Assembly: GCA_047967505.1 (NCBI GenBank)
Contig: CM106538.1
Length of the DNA: 64,000 nt
Strand: one strand, 5' to 3'
From: Dipteris shenzhenensis
Taxonomy: Eukaryota; Polypodiophyta; Polypodiopsida; Gleicheniales
Made by a program: the position numbers and the translations under genes. Numbering within the stretch: the stretch's first letter is position 1; each line of letters begins with the position of its first letter. Shown in pieces: positions 55,370-64,000 of the stretch. The notes under the pieces are model-generated. The model saw only the letters and a list, made by a program, of their open reading frames with translations. It did not search any database and had not been told where the DNA came from.

Positions 55370-55890
55370 CTAAAGATGGATGTCCGTCACCTGAGTGGTT
55401 GCATGATTTAGCAAAACATCCCCAACCCTGGTATGATTAGTCAAAATTGATGCCCTCATAATTGTCAAACTGTCACATGTCTACATGTGAGCTGCCCCAT
55501 CCACTGTGATCAAACAACTGGATGGCATGCTTGATGATACACAAGGATCAACCAAGTCACTATCTACCGTGTGACCTTTATCAAAGCCTAGATCTATTGA
55601 GTAACCTGCTACTCGATAAGGCTTTACTTTACTCCCATTATACAACTTGAGAAACACTCTTTCTTGTAAATCCTCAAGCTATACTGTCCCATTAGGAAAT
55701 ACATCAATTAACTTGTAGGGCCCATTCCATCTAGATTTGAAATTTATTTTGAGGGGTCCCAACTTGGCATTATATAGTAACACCATTCCTTTTTCCGAGT
55801 ATTTATATGCAATATGCCTATCATGCCATGCTTTCCTTCTCCTTTGATGCACCTCCTGGAACCCGACTGCTCAGAGATAGTTCATCTAGG
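55370..55890 (-). pseudogene. Gypsy E integrase C-terminus
   Basis: Minus strand: YKYSEKGMVLLYNAKLGPLK then INFKSRWNGPYKLIDVFPNG is the GPY/F region of integrase (FKSRWxGPYxV), followed by LEDLQERVFLKLYNGSKVKP. Stops interrupt. The rest to 55370 is weakly similar. Confidence 0.7.
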
Positions 55891-57740
55891 TGGGCTAGCT
55901 TATGCAATTCGCCCCTTGATTTCCTCAAACTATCAAGGATGTTCATCTACCACTCGAGGACTAGGAATAACAAACTCTAAGGGTACCAAAGCCTCTAAAC
56001 CAAAAGCCAACCTGAATGGAGTAAAGTTGGTTGTGACTTTGAATGTAATTCTATATGCCCATAACACAACTTGTAGCTTGGCATCTCAAGCACTCTTATG
56101 CCCATAATGCAACTTATAGCTTGGTGTCCTAATCACTCTTATGTGATTGCATGGTCTTGGGTCAAAATCAACTTGAGAGTTTTGATTGTAGACTTAGCTT
56201 CTCCATTGTCTTGGGAATAATAAATTATAGAGATAGTGTGTATAATCTTAAACTCCTCCTTCAGTAACTACATGACCTCATTCAAGAAGTGTGATCCTTG
56301 ATCATCATCACTGACAAGATGTATTGGGCATTTATACTTGCATATGAGATTTTCAAGTGCAAATTTGGCTATATTCTGAGGTGAGTTATCTCATAGTTCC
56401 TTAGCTTGTACCCATTTGGTAGCATAATTAGTGGCAACCACAATATACTTATTTTGTGTAGACTTGGCAAGCTTAAAAGGACCAACAAAATCTAATCCCC
56501 ATCTTTGAAATGTTTCCCAAGGATGAGTAGGTTGCAATGGCATAGACTGATTAGGCAAAAGGTGGCTAGTACATTGGCATACATCACACTGCATAGATTT
56601 TGTTTGAGCATCCTTAAATAAGGTTCCCACCATAATTCTTCCTGTAATACCATTCAAGCTATCAATTCACCTTGGAAGTGTCGATTGGATGGACTCAAGT
56701 GAGTTTCTTGCAACACTACCGCATGCTCATGTGGTAGTACCCAATGACATAAAACACCATCTGCACATTGGACATAGAGATGTCCACGAAATAAAGTGAA
56801 TTTCCAAGCCTTCAAGACTAAGTGCCTGCATTTATCTCGGCATATTGCTAAAAAATGTTCCTTGAGATAAATAGTCCATCAAATCAGCATACTCACATTC
56901 ATAGTAATCAACTACAAAGAGCTCATCATTTGGGAGCTCAATGATATCCCCCTTGAGTTTCTTCTAGCTTATGCAATTCACCCCTTGATTTCCTCAAACT
57001 ATCAAAGTGATGTTCATCTACCACTCAGAGACTAGGAACAACAAACTCTAAGGGTACCATAGCCTCTAAACCAAAATCCATTCGGAATGGAGTTAAGTTG
57101 CTGGTGACTTTGAATGTAGCTCTATATGCCCATAGCACTGCTTGTAGCTTGGCATCCCAATCAATCTTATGCCCATAACACAACTTGTAGCTTGGAGTCC
57201 CAATCACTCTTATGAGATTGCATGGGGTCTTGGTCGAAATCAACTTGAGAGTTTTGTTTGTAGACTTAGCTTCTCCATTGCCTCAGGAATAATAGATTAT
57301 AGAGACAGTGCATAAAATCTTACATTCATCCTTTAGTAAGTGCATGACCTCATTCAAGAAGTGTGATCCTTTCTATGTAGACCTAGAAGGCTTGAAAGTG
57401 CCAAGAAAATCTAATCCCCATCTTTGAAATGTTTTTGAAGGACAAGTAGATTGCAATGGCATAAACTGATTAGGCAAAAGACGGACAGGATATTGGCATA
57501 TGTCATAGTGCATACAATTTGTTTGAGCATACTTAAATATGGTTCCCACCATAATCCTTCCTTCAATACCCTTCAAGCTATCAATTCACCTAGAAGTGTT
57601 CGTCAGATGGACCTGAGTCAATTTCCTGCAAGACTACTGCACACTCATGTGGTAGAACCCAATGATATAAAACACCATCTGCACATTGAACATAGAGATG
57701 TCCTCCAATCAAAGTGAATTTCCAAGCCTTCAAGAGCTTC
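55890..57740 (-). repeat. ~1.07-kb tandem duplication within gypsy E
   Basis: Segment 56965-57740 repeats 55890-56830. Matching landmarks: CCCCTTGATTTCCTCAAAC at about 55910 and 56980, TCATTCAAGAAGTGTGATCC at 56278 and 57350, and TTCAAGCTATCAATTCACC at about 56652 and 57577. The second copy lacks about 147 bases matching 56305-56452. Divergence is visible but moderate. Confidence 0.88.
56391..57576 (-). pseudogene. Gypsy E integrase zinc finger and core (two copies)
   Basis: Copy at 56657-56391: [10 protein letters not shown] (finger Cys), [20 protein letters not shown] with the catalytic Asp, then [19 protein letters not shown], where the usual DY reads NY. Copy at 57576-57373: CQYPVRLLPNQ and [13 protein letters not shown]. 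Between them at 57243-57025, IDWDAKLQAVLWAYRATFKV and TPFRMDFGLEAMVPLEFVVP are the end of the core. Confidence 0.8.
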
Positions 57741-57860
57741 ATGCAATTAGATTCTCTAGGTTTTAACAGCTGACTGGCATGATACATCGGGTAATCCAAT
57801 CTACCATCTGGTTGTGCCAAAATAATTCCTAAGGCATATCTAGAGGCATTAATATGCACA
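57590..57860 (-). pseudogene. Gypsy E RNase H piece
   Basis: Minus strand: INASRYALGIILAQPDGRLD then PMYHASQLLKPRESNCMKL is the RNase H start as in Tat/Athila elements; catalytic Asp is Asn at the start. KFTLIGGHLYVQCADG follows. Continuity is lost at the duplication border. Confidence 0.7.
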
Positions 57861-58019
57861 TGAAAAATGACATCCCAACTAGATTGCCTAAAAATGGTGT
57901 ATTTATTGCTTGTATTTTTAAGTTATGAAATACCTCAGACAACTCAAGATTCCATTCAAACTTGGCATCCTTCTTAGTTCATTCATATGATGGAGATGCA
58001 ATCTTGGCAAAATCTAATC

Positions 58020-58560
58020 TTTCATAAAGCATCTATAAAAACTGATCAAGCCCACAAAAGAACGTAGTTGAGTCAAATTTTCTGGCTTTGGCATTTGTTG
58101 AATGGCATGAATTTCACAAGGTTTGGTACAGAGATGAGTCTTGTGAAATTACATGCCCAAGTAAGAAACCAACTCAAACACAAAAGACACTGTTAGCTAG
58201 ATTAATTGAAATGCTTGCTTGCCTACTGTGACAATGCTAAAAGACCTTTTCCAGAAAGCATAGATGATCCTTGTCAGTAGAGTATACATAGAAATCATCC
58301 AAATAAATAGTCAGATAGTCCCTGAAAGTTTCTACCATGAATTTTTGAACAGTAGATGGTGCGTTCCTTAGTCCAAAAGGCATAACCTGGGTTGCCACAA
58401 CACCTTACTATTTTGGAGCTATGGTGATTCGATTATAGCCACTGTAACTATCCATAAAAGAATACTTTTCATGTCCTGCAACTTGATCTAAGATCCCATC
58501 TGTGAATGCTATTGGAAATGGGTTAGGAATAGTTTGAGCATTCAATTTCCTATAGTTGTA
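58020..58560 (-). pseudogene. Gypsy E reverse transcriptase
   Basis: Minus strand: LNAQTIPNPFPIAFTDGILD, GHEKYSFMDSYSGYNRITIA, QVMPFGLRNAPSTVQKFM and IYLDDFYVYSTDKDHL, the palm with an intact YLDD. VSQDSSLYQTL and DGLDQF-like text continues. Several frameshifts. Confidence 0.78.
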
Positions 58561-58607
58561 TCCCTTCGACCAATGCCATACTGATCATCTCGTTGACCTA
58601 CAATCCC

Positions 58608-58852
58608 TCCAAATCGGTGCTTTAGCTCTATCCTACCAAGTCGGTGCTTTAATTCTATCCCATCGGGTCAGTGCTTTAATTCTATCCCATCGGGTTGGTG
58701 CTTTAGCTCTATCCTATTGGGTCGGTGCTTTAGCTCTATCCCACTGGGTGGGTGCTTTAGCTCTATCTCATCGGGTCGATGCTTTAACTCTATTCCATCT
58801 GGTTGTTGCTTTAACTCTATCCCACTGGGTCGTCGCTTTAGCTCTATACCAC
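58608..58852 (+). repeat. 27-bp minisatellite in the leader of four-knuckle element copy 2
   Basis: Nine units of the type ATCGGGTCGGTGCTTTAGC plus TCTATCCC. The 27-bp length is a multiple of 3, which explains the repetitive ORFs (GALILSHRV on plus; GIELKHRPD on minus). The core GCTTTAGCTCTATCC is shared with 22930-23400. Confidence 0.92.
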
Positions 58853-59329
58853 CATACGGAGGGATAACTCTGCTAACACAAAAATTAAGAAAAAGAAGGG
58901 AAGCCACAAGGCGCTACCACCCCTTGACTCCGCGTTGAGGTAGACTCAACCTAGAAATGGGGCCTCAACTGTGCCGATGAACACATGATCTTGAGATCAA
59001 GAAGAGTCCTACAAGCTCACCCTGAGCTTGAAGACAGTGCCTCAAATACAATCTTGTCGACCTCCATACCTAGCTTGGCATCCTTAGGGTCAACAAGCTC
59101 ACAAGTCAGTTCTCATTCCTTGCAAGAACCACCATTGAGTTAATTATCTAGCTCGAAAGAGTCTATGAGTCAGGACAGAGACCCCTTTAATGATAGAGCC
59201 TCAGTGGCTCTAAAGTCCATCCCCAATGATCTCCACTCTCCTACCCCATCCACAAGAGTAGCTAGATTAAGGGAAACCTAATCCAGTATCATGGAAAGGT
59301 TTGGATTGATAGACCCAGTAGAATTGCTA

Positions 59330-59902
59330 AACCCATTTGCTAGGAAGACTAGGGCAATGATAGCCTCAAATTCTAGCCCTACCACCGATATCACAAGCAG
59401 TACTCAAGGAACCAAGTCCTACGATACCTACTAGCAATCAACCCCCATCGTACCAATTCTTTGACGACAAACAGTCCTATGGGGATGGATTTGGACCCAG
59501 ATTCTCACAAGGGTCCCAATGGTAGAACAAAAGGGGCAGAGAAGTAACCTCGAATGTCCTAGCTTCCTCATAGGGCTATGGGATGCTAAGCTGCATGATT
59601 ATTTGTTTGCTACTATGAATCCCAGCTTATTCGAGCTATGTAGCAAGATAGCGATATGCCTAGGGGGATAACATGAGGGAGAAGACCCAAAAGGATAAAT
59701 TCTTAGGTTTCTCTGATATGTCAAAAAACAACAAAGTATTCAACCTTAGAAGTGACTAAGGATGCAAGCATGACGCACCCAAGGTACTAAACATGGAAGA
59801 GTTAGCCACTGATCTATTGAACGAGTTGGGCCAGCAATGGAAGGCAAAAACATTAAAAGATTCTCCTAGCAACCCCCATCTACTTGCACATATAAATAAC
59901 AT
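59330..59902 (+). pseudogene. Gag N-terminal remnant, copy 2
   Basis: Weakly open frames match the N-terminal Pro/Gln-rich and spacer parts of copy 1 (PPSYQFFDD; RFSQGSQW). Most of the capsid-like domain seen in copy 1 is lost to a deletion near 59540: a TCATAGGGCTATGGGATGC stretch joins positions far apart in copy 1. Confidence 0.6.
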
Positions 59903-60688
59903 ATGGTGTGGGGTATGCAATATGGAAATCATCTCACTAAGGAGTGCCCTCGTCGTAGGGCAAGGCTAACACTGTATTGTGCCCATTGTGTTCATTGGGA
60001 AAATCATGACACATCCCAATGTCACTATCCTAGGGTGATTCTGCATCCCATGTATCAACAACAGCTGCATCTAACATTGCCTATACCATCCAACCCATCC
60101 AATAAGGCACAATAAAAAAATACAAGGAGCCACACCAGCCAATTAATGGAAATTTAGGGCTCAAAATATTCCATTACCCCCACCAGTATTGGGACCTCAA
60201 TCACCACCACCATGAATCAAGTATTGGCAAAAGAGCTACCTAGTGATTGGGGTGATCCTGAACCTATCTTTAGTGGAAATGAGTACCCCCAATATGGTGA
60301 CAATGCAAGCCGGTCCAACATTATAAGTCACTACATTATACAGGATGACCAATACATTCCGGCCTACCAAATGGCACCGATTTCTCAAACAATGGGAGAT
60401 AGGAACAATTTGACCATGACACAACACATTCAATGCCATGTGTGCCAAGGGCCACACCTAGCCAATGAGTGTCCATATAAGGGGCAATCTAATCAGCTGA
60501 TCACATGTGCACCAACGTCTAATATGCCACTGCCATTGTGCACTGAGTGTGGTGTGGACCATTTTTTAAAGGATTGCTCGATGAGAAGGCCATCTAAGTC
60601 CAGAAGCCTTAACTTGTTAAGCATTGAAAGAGGCCATGTCATCAGTATCCTTGAATGTAATCATGAGGTTGCAAGCTCAATCCCTTAA
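59903..60688 (+). pseudogene. Four-zinc-knuckle Gag C-terminus, copy 2
   Basis: K1 near 59909-59955 reads C-x2-C then, after a 2-base insertion, NHLTKEC. K2 is intact, CAHCVHWENHDTSQC. K3 at 60434-60472 is intact, CHVCQGPHLANEC. K4 at 60539-60577 is intact, CTECGVDHFLKDC. Three are C-x2-C-x3-H-x4-C and one C-x2-C-x5-H-x4-C. The segment between K2 and K3 is Pro/Gln-rich and a frame change occurs near 60115-60212. The 158-codon frame (60212-60688) is open. RNA binding is inferred. Confidence 0.85.
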
Positions 60689-60899
60689 TAAAGAGCTTTG
60701 CAAACAAGACAAAAGGGATATAGCTGGCACATCACAACCTAGGGAGACAATTGAATCAGCACGAGTAAGCACCTAGGGTGCAACGACACATCATCTTCTT
60801 CTAGTGGTACTTTCTCAAATGGACGCTTGAGCAATCCTCCTCTCAAAGCAATCAAGGAGTCACTAAGGACCCTTGTCCAAGGTAGTGCCATAGTGCCCA

Positions 60900-61260
60900 A
60901 AAGTTAGGATGAATATACAAACCCCTTGCTAGAGAAAAAATGCCTTATTGAGGTGCAAAACTTGGTACGTGAATGCCAAGAAAAGTTTGCGCAAAGACTC
61001 AAGGAAAGCAAGGGAGCTCATACGATCTATCCAATGCACAAGGCAATCAACAGAGCCTCTAAATGCTTGCAAGTGCCTGATAGAGTGGAAGAGAAAATTA
61101 CCTTACGCTCTTAAATGGAAGGGTCCACACTAATGCAACAGATGTGGATGACAACATGTCCTTATATGGCTTAGAAGAGTTAGAATTGATAGGTAGGGAA
61201 CCTATGACTGGTCCTCGAGACATTGCAGGATTACACTTACTACATAACCATACGGGTTAG
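60900..61260 (+). pseudogene. Region after the knuckle array, copy 2
   Basis: ECQEKFAQRLKESKGAHTIY is helical. NMSLYGLEE and later TGPRDIAG in shifted frames match the minus copy at 20000-19850. The function is unknown. Confidence 0.5.
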
Positions 61261-62045
61261 CAGCAATGATTGCGAGGGGTGTGCGCAGTAGGTTAGTCAC
61301 AATGGCTGATGATTCGGGTCTTCAATGGTTCCTAACTGACATCTTGTTCTTGTACGCATGCTATTTACTAGCATTCTGACTCTGTTCTTCCCAAAGAGAT
61401 ATATGAGCTCTTGCTCTGAGTTGTATAGATCTTACGCAGTGTTATGGTGATCTTCTTCTTTTCTTGTTCTCTATGTTTTCAGTAGATGATGCACTGTGTA
61501 TTCATTTGTATACCACGTAGCATCTGCGCGGTATAGTGATGCTACACATTGACAATCACGATGCACATTCTTACTATGCATCCAAGTAAAGTCACGATCT
61601 GATGAATGACCTTTCTCCAGTAAGGTGTTTTCATTCTCATGTCATCCTCTTCCTATTGCAACTGTAGAGGAACGTTGCGTGGATGGTTGCGGGCATCGCC
61701 ACACACTCATGTAGTGGTTTAGGAGGAGATTGTAGCAGTAAGGCGTCACATTCATAAATTTCAAGATGAGCTCCATCTGATGTGGATGGAACCACAACAC
61801 CCTGCTTTTGGTATGGCAAGCACGGAGATTGCCATGACCAACCTCATTCAATGGTTTGGGGGCGGATTCTACACTTGCTGTCCTCACAGTAATCATGCAT
61901 GCAAACACATTCGCAGGGTCCTCCTATCGGTTGACAACAACAACACGGATACATCAAAGGAGGATTGACCCCGATCATGGTGACGAGATGTCTTTGGGTC
62001 CCCTTGGTGGATCTGATCATTTCCAAGGGACACCTTCACATTCAC
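61261..62045. other. Unassigned stretch
   Basis: No domain or repeat is recognised; it may belong to the leader of the gag fragment to the right. Confidence 0.4.
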
Positions 62046-62706
62046 ACTCACCACCTTGTACACGCACTCGGGTCCACATGTGCGGGTCTCCTTGGATGGA
62101 CGTAGGTTACTACCTTAAGAAATTTTCTTTATTTCTTAAAAACAAGCCACTTGAAGAACAAATTCAGGCTAGGTAATCTCTCAAATAATTGAGATGATCA
62201 TCCCAATTAGAGACCCTTTAGAGATGATCATCCCTATCAGAGATGATCATTCCAATTAGAGTGATCACATAGATCATATAGGAAAACTTCTTTAAAATCC
62301 CTTAGGTATTACTTTAACGTAGTGATCATTCGCCGTTTAATGTTGCAGGCCCATTGGTGAGTTTGAAGATCATCACACTCACCACCTTGTACATGCACTC
62401 ACGTCCACGTGTGCGGGTCTCCTTGATGGACGTAGGTTACTACCTTAAGAAATTTTCTTTATTTCTTAAAAAGAGGCCACTTGAAGAACAAATTCAGGCC
62501 AGGTAATCTCTCAAATAATTGAGATGATCATCCCAATTAGAGACCCTATAGAGATGATCATCCCTATTAGAGATGATCATTCCAATTAGAGTGATCACAT
62601 AGATCATATAGAAAAACTTCTTTAAAGTCCCTTAGGTATTCCTTTAACGTAGTGATCATTAGCCGTTTAATGTTGTAGGCCCATTGGTGAGTTTGAAGAT
62701 CATCAC
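62046..62706. repeat. 331-bp direct tandem duplication with GATGATCAT motifs
   Basis: Copies 62046-62376 and 62377-62706 are about 95% alike. Each holds three GATGATCATyCC-like motifs spaced about 30 bases apart, plus TTTAAGGATAC-type text and a CTTAAGAAATTTTC stretch. TGATCA is palindromic, so the motif array could form short hairpins. No gene is seen. Confidence 0.93.
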
Positions 62707-62964
62707 TTTTGAAGCGTAGACTCCCCATTCCATGGCAAATGTAGTTTTATGTTGATCTTGAGGTGATATGGACACCTAGTTATACCCTGAGAACCCATCC
62801 TAGGAGCTATAGGCTTCTTTGCTTGTGACTCTTTCCAAGACGTACTCTGCAAAAGGCAGTGGATAGTGATCCTTACAAGTTGAGGGCCATCAGGAGGAGG
62901 TGGACTGATCGTTCAACCCACCGACGGGGGACAGATGGTGGGCCAAGTTAAATAAACCAAGTTT
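62707..62964. other. Spacer between the tandem duplication and the gag fragment
   Basis: Nothing recognised. Confidence 0.4.
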
Positions 62965-63175
62965 TTGGGGAAGAAAAGTGATGACCTCGATGCTCATGTC
63001 AAGCAATTTGAGAAGGTGTATGTGGTCAACAACCCACCACCCGTGGTGGCACTCCGACAGGAGGCAGTGTTCAAATTGACCTTGGTGGGCAAGGCATCAA
63101 GGTGGCTATTGAGAAGAATTATTCTGTCACTGAACGAGAAGGACTACGAATTATCTATTTAGTCAAAACAAGGTC
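62965..63175 (+). pseudogene. Gag fragment (retrotransposon-gag domain)
   Basis: DDLDAHVKQFEKVYVVNNPP, RQEAVFKLTLVGKASRWLLR match the D-x-x-x-H-x-x-x-F and A-x-x-W core of gag domains. It ends with a TAG at 63160. Confidence 0.65.
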
Positions 63176-63224
63176 ATTAAGAGGATGAATTCCTTTGACA
63201 TGGTGATACAAAAGATGTATTCTC

Positions 63225-63875
63225 CCTATTACCTGCGGATTGGCTGAATCGACCAATCATACATTCAAGCAGATCATCTCATTGCTAGTTAATGTAATGA
63301 GCACTGTATAGATTGGGATGAAAAGTTGTTGGCCACATTATGGGATTTCTGCACATCCTTCAAGGTGGCAAACTAGGCTAAGCTAGTATTTGGGATGGAA
63401 AAAAATCACACCAATCAAGCACGTAGTTTTGAGCTTGCAGATTGTGGTGGAGGATAGGCTTCTTTCATAGGAGTCTGGTGTGTTCTGTCTAGATGTGCTA
63501 GATCAATTGGATGATATGCAGATGGAAATGTATTATCTTACTCTGGAGGTTCAAGTAAGGTAGAAGCAGAGGGTGGATTTGTCTTTGAAACAGAAGCTGT
63601 TTGAGTGATGAAAATTGGTGTTGCTATTCAACAGCCGTCTAGCGTGGATGCCGTGGAAGTTGAAGTTGCAGTAGTTGGGACCATTTTGGATATTTCATGG
63701 GTGTGGCTCTACGTCCTTCTATCTTGCAGACCTACAAAGGCACGATCTTACACATCTAATTAATGGCTTTCGATTGCATCCTTATCATCATGATGGGGCT
63801 TTTTAGTGCCCATTTCCGGTATCTAATGAGGCACAACTTTCTTGGGTCGAGGTGGAGGTGGCGAAGTAATCATAG
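63225..63875 (+). pseudogene. Integrase C-terminal region, joined close to gag
   Basis: In changing frames: AESTNHTFKQIISLLVNVMS, DWDEKLLATLWDFCTSFKVA, LVFGMEKNH, KQRVDLSLKQKLF, LQ-stop-LGPFWIFHGCGST, HLINGFRLHPYHHDGAF. These are the integrase core end and C-terminal GPY/F-like region. Protease, RT, RNase H and the catalytic part of integrase that should lie between gag and here are missing, so a large deletion joined them. Confidence 0.7.
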
Positions 63876-64000
63876 GAGCACATGTGGTAGTGTGGCAAGA
63901 TGCATGATGATAGAAGTGTTCTGCGAGGTCATGTCCCAGTCGCCATGCAACACCCTATCATCAAGGAGGGGTATTGGCGATCATGAATGCAATCTTTGTC

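Larger units (their letters stand above)
55370..58560 (-). mobile_element. Ty3/gypsy pol region with internal tandem duplication (gypsy E)
   Basis: Minus-strand order: RT (58560-58020), RNase H (57860-57590), integrase (57576-57025), a second, duplicated RNase H end/integrase (56830-55890) and integrase C-terminus (55880-55400). LTRs and gag were not found. RT and integrase motifs are Tat/Athila-like rather than chromovirus-like. The upstream end abuts the leader of the plus-strand four-knuckle element at about 58600. Confidence 0.8.
58608..61260 (+). mobile_element. Four-knuckle LTR retroelement, copy 2 (leader, gag)
   Basis: Leader minisatellite, leader text matching 22920-22640 (GATCTTGAGATC-GAAGAGTCCTACAA; GAGCCTCAGTGGCTCT; CCACTCTCCTA), gag with the four-knuckle array and the downstream conserved block. 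It lacks pol, LTRs and primer site. The left edge abuts the minus-strand gypsy E pol. Confidence 0.72.

Noticed and set aside
58556-58938. Repetitive ORFs (GALALSHRV; GIELKHRPD) that look like a repeat protein
   Set aside because: They come from the 27-bp leader minisatellite, whose length is a multiple of three. The same sequence is untranslated leader in copy 1.

Overview
This window looks like nuclear DNA from a land plant with a large, old, repeat-filled genome. A gymnosperm is my best guess. The grounds are plant-type Ty1/copia and Ty3/gypsy elements with tRNA-Met and tRNA-Asp type primer sites, plant LINEs with a DUF4283/zinc-knuckle ORF1, heavy CpG decay, and almost no genes. The species assignment is inference. 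I see no tRNA, rRNA, CRISPR array or bacterial-style operon.

Layout. 0-8 kb: a decayed LINE (655-1954) abuts a copia element with a 150-bp LTR and a 2.2-kb leader (1955-6165), then a 50-bp triplicate repeat. 8-20 kb: two parts of a chromovirus-type gypsy family (8255-9869 and 18330-19776) flank a second copy of the same LINE (about 10560-16850), which itself holds an inverted, LTR-less copia pol piece. Between them, at 17190-18158, is a stack of minisatellites. 19.8-24.1 kb: a minus-strand Tat/Athila-like element with a tRNA-Asp-like primer site, a leader minisatellite and a Gag carrying four zinc knuckles. 24.1-29.65 kb: a minus-strand gypsy element with both LTRs. 29.65-34.5 kb: the best-preserved element, a copia with two long ORFs separated by a frameshift, cut off inside RNase H and lacking its 3' LTR. 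34.5-36.4 kb: an unidentified coding-like fragment and tandem repeats.

The one convincing intact host gene is at 37249-37830: an uninterrupted 193-codon ORF for a COMM-domain protein most like COMMD3. It starts just downstream of a gypsy remnant and is richer in GC and CpG than its surroundings. The other host-derived piece is a broken LRR receptor fragment (48841-49345, minus).

38-64 kb is again retroelement debris: an LTR plus gag (39005-41070), a gypsy element with a 172-bp gag duplication (42587-45706), opposed LINE RT pieces (46570-47480), a gag fragment (53783-55330, minus), a gypsy pol with an internal ~1.07-kb tandem duplication (55370-58560, minus), a second copy of the four-knuckle Gag element in plus orientation (58608-61260), a 331-bp tandem duplication (62046-62706) and a gag-integrase deletion derivative (62965-63875).

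The most unusual recurrent structure is the four-knuckle Gag family. Two independent, oppositely oriented copies share the same knuckle array and a 27-bp-type minisatellite in the leader, in the same orientation relative to gag. None of the retroelements seen here has a full intact coding set, so no autonomous element is apparent.
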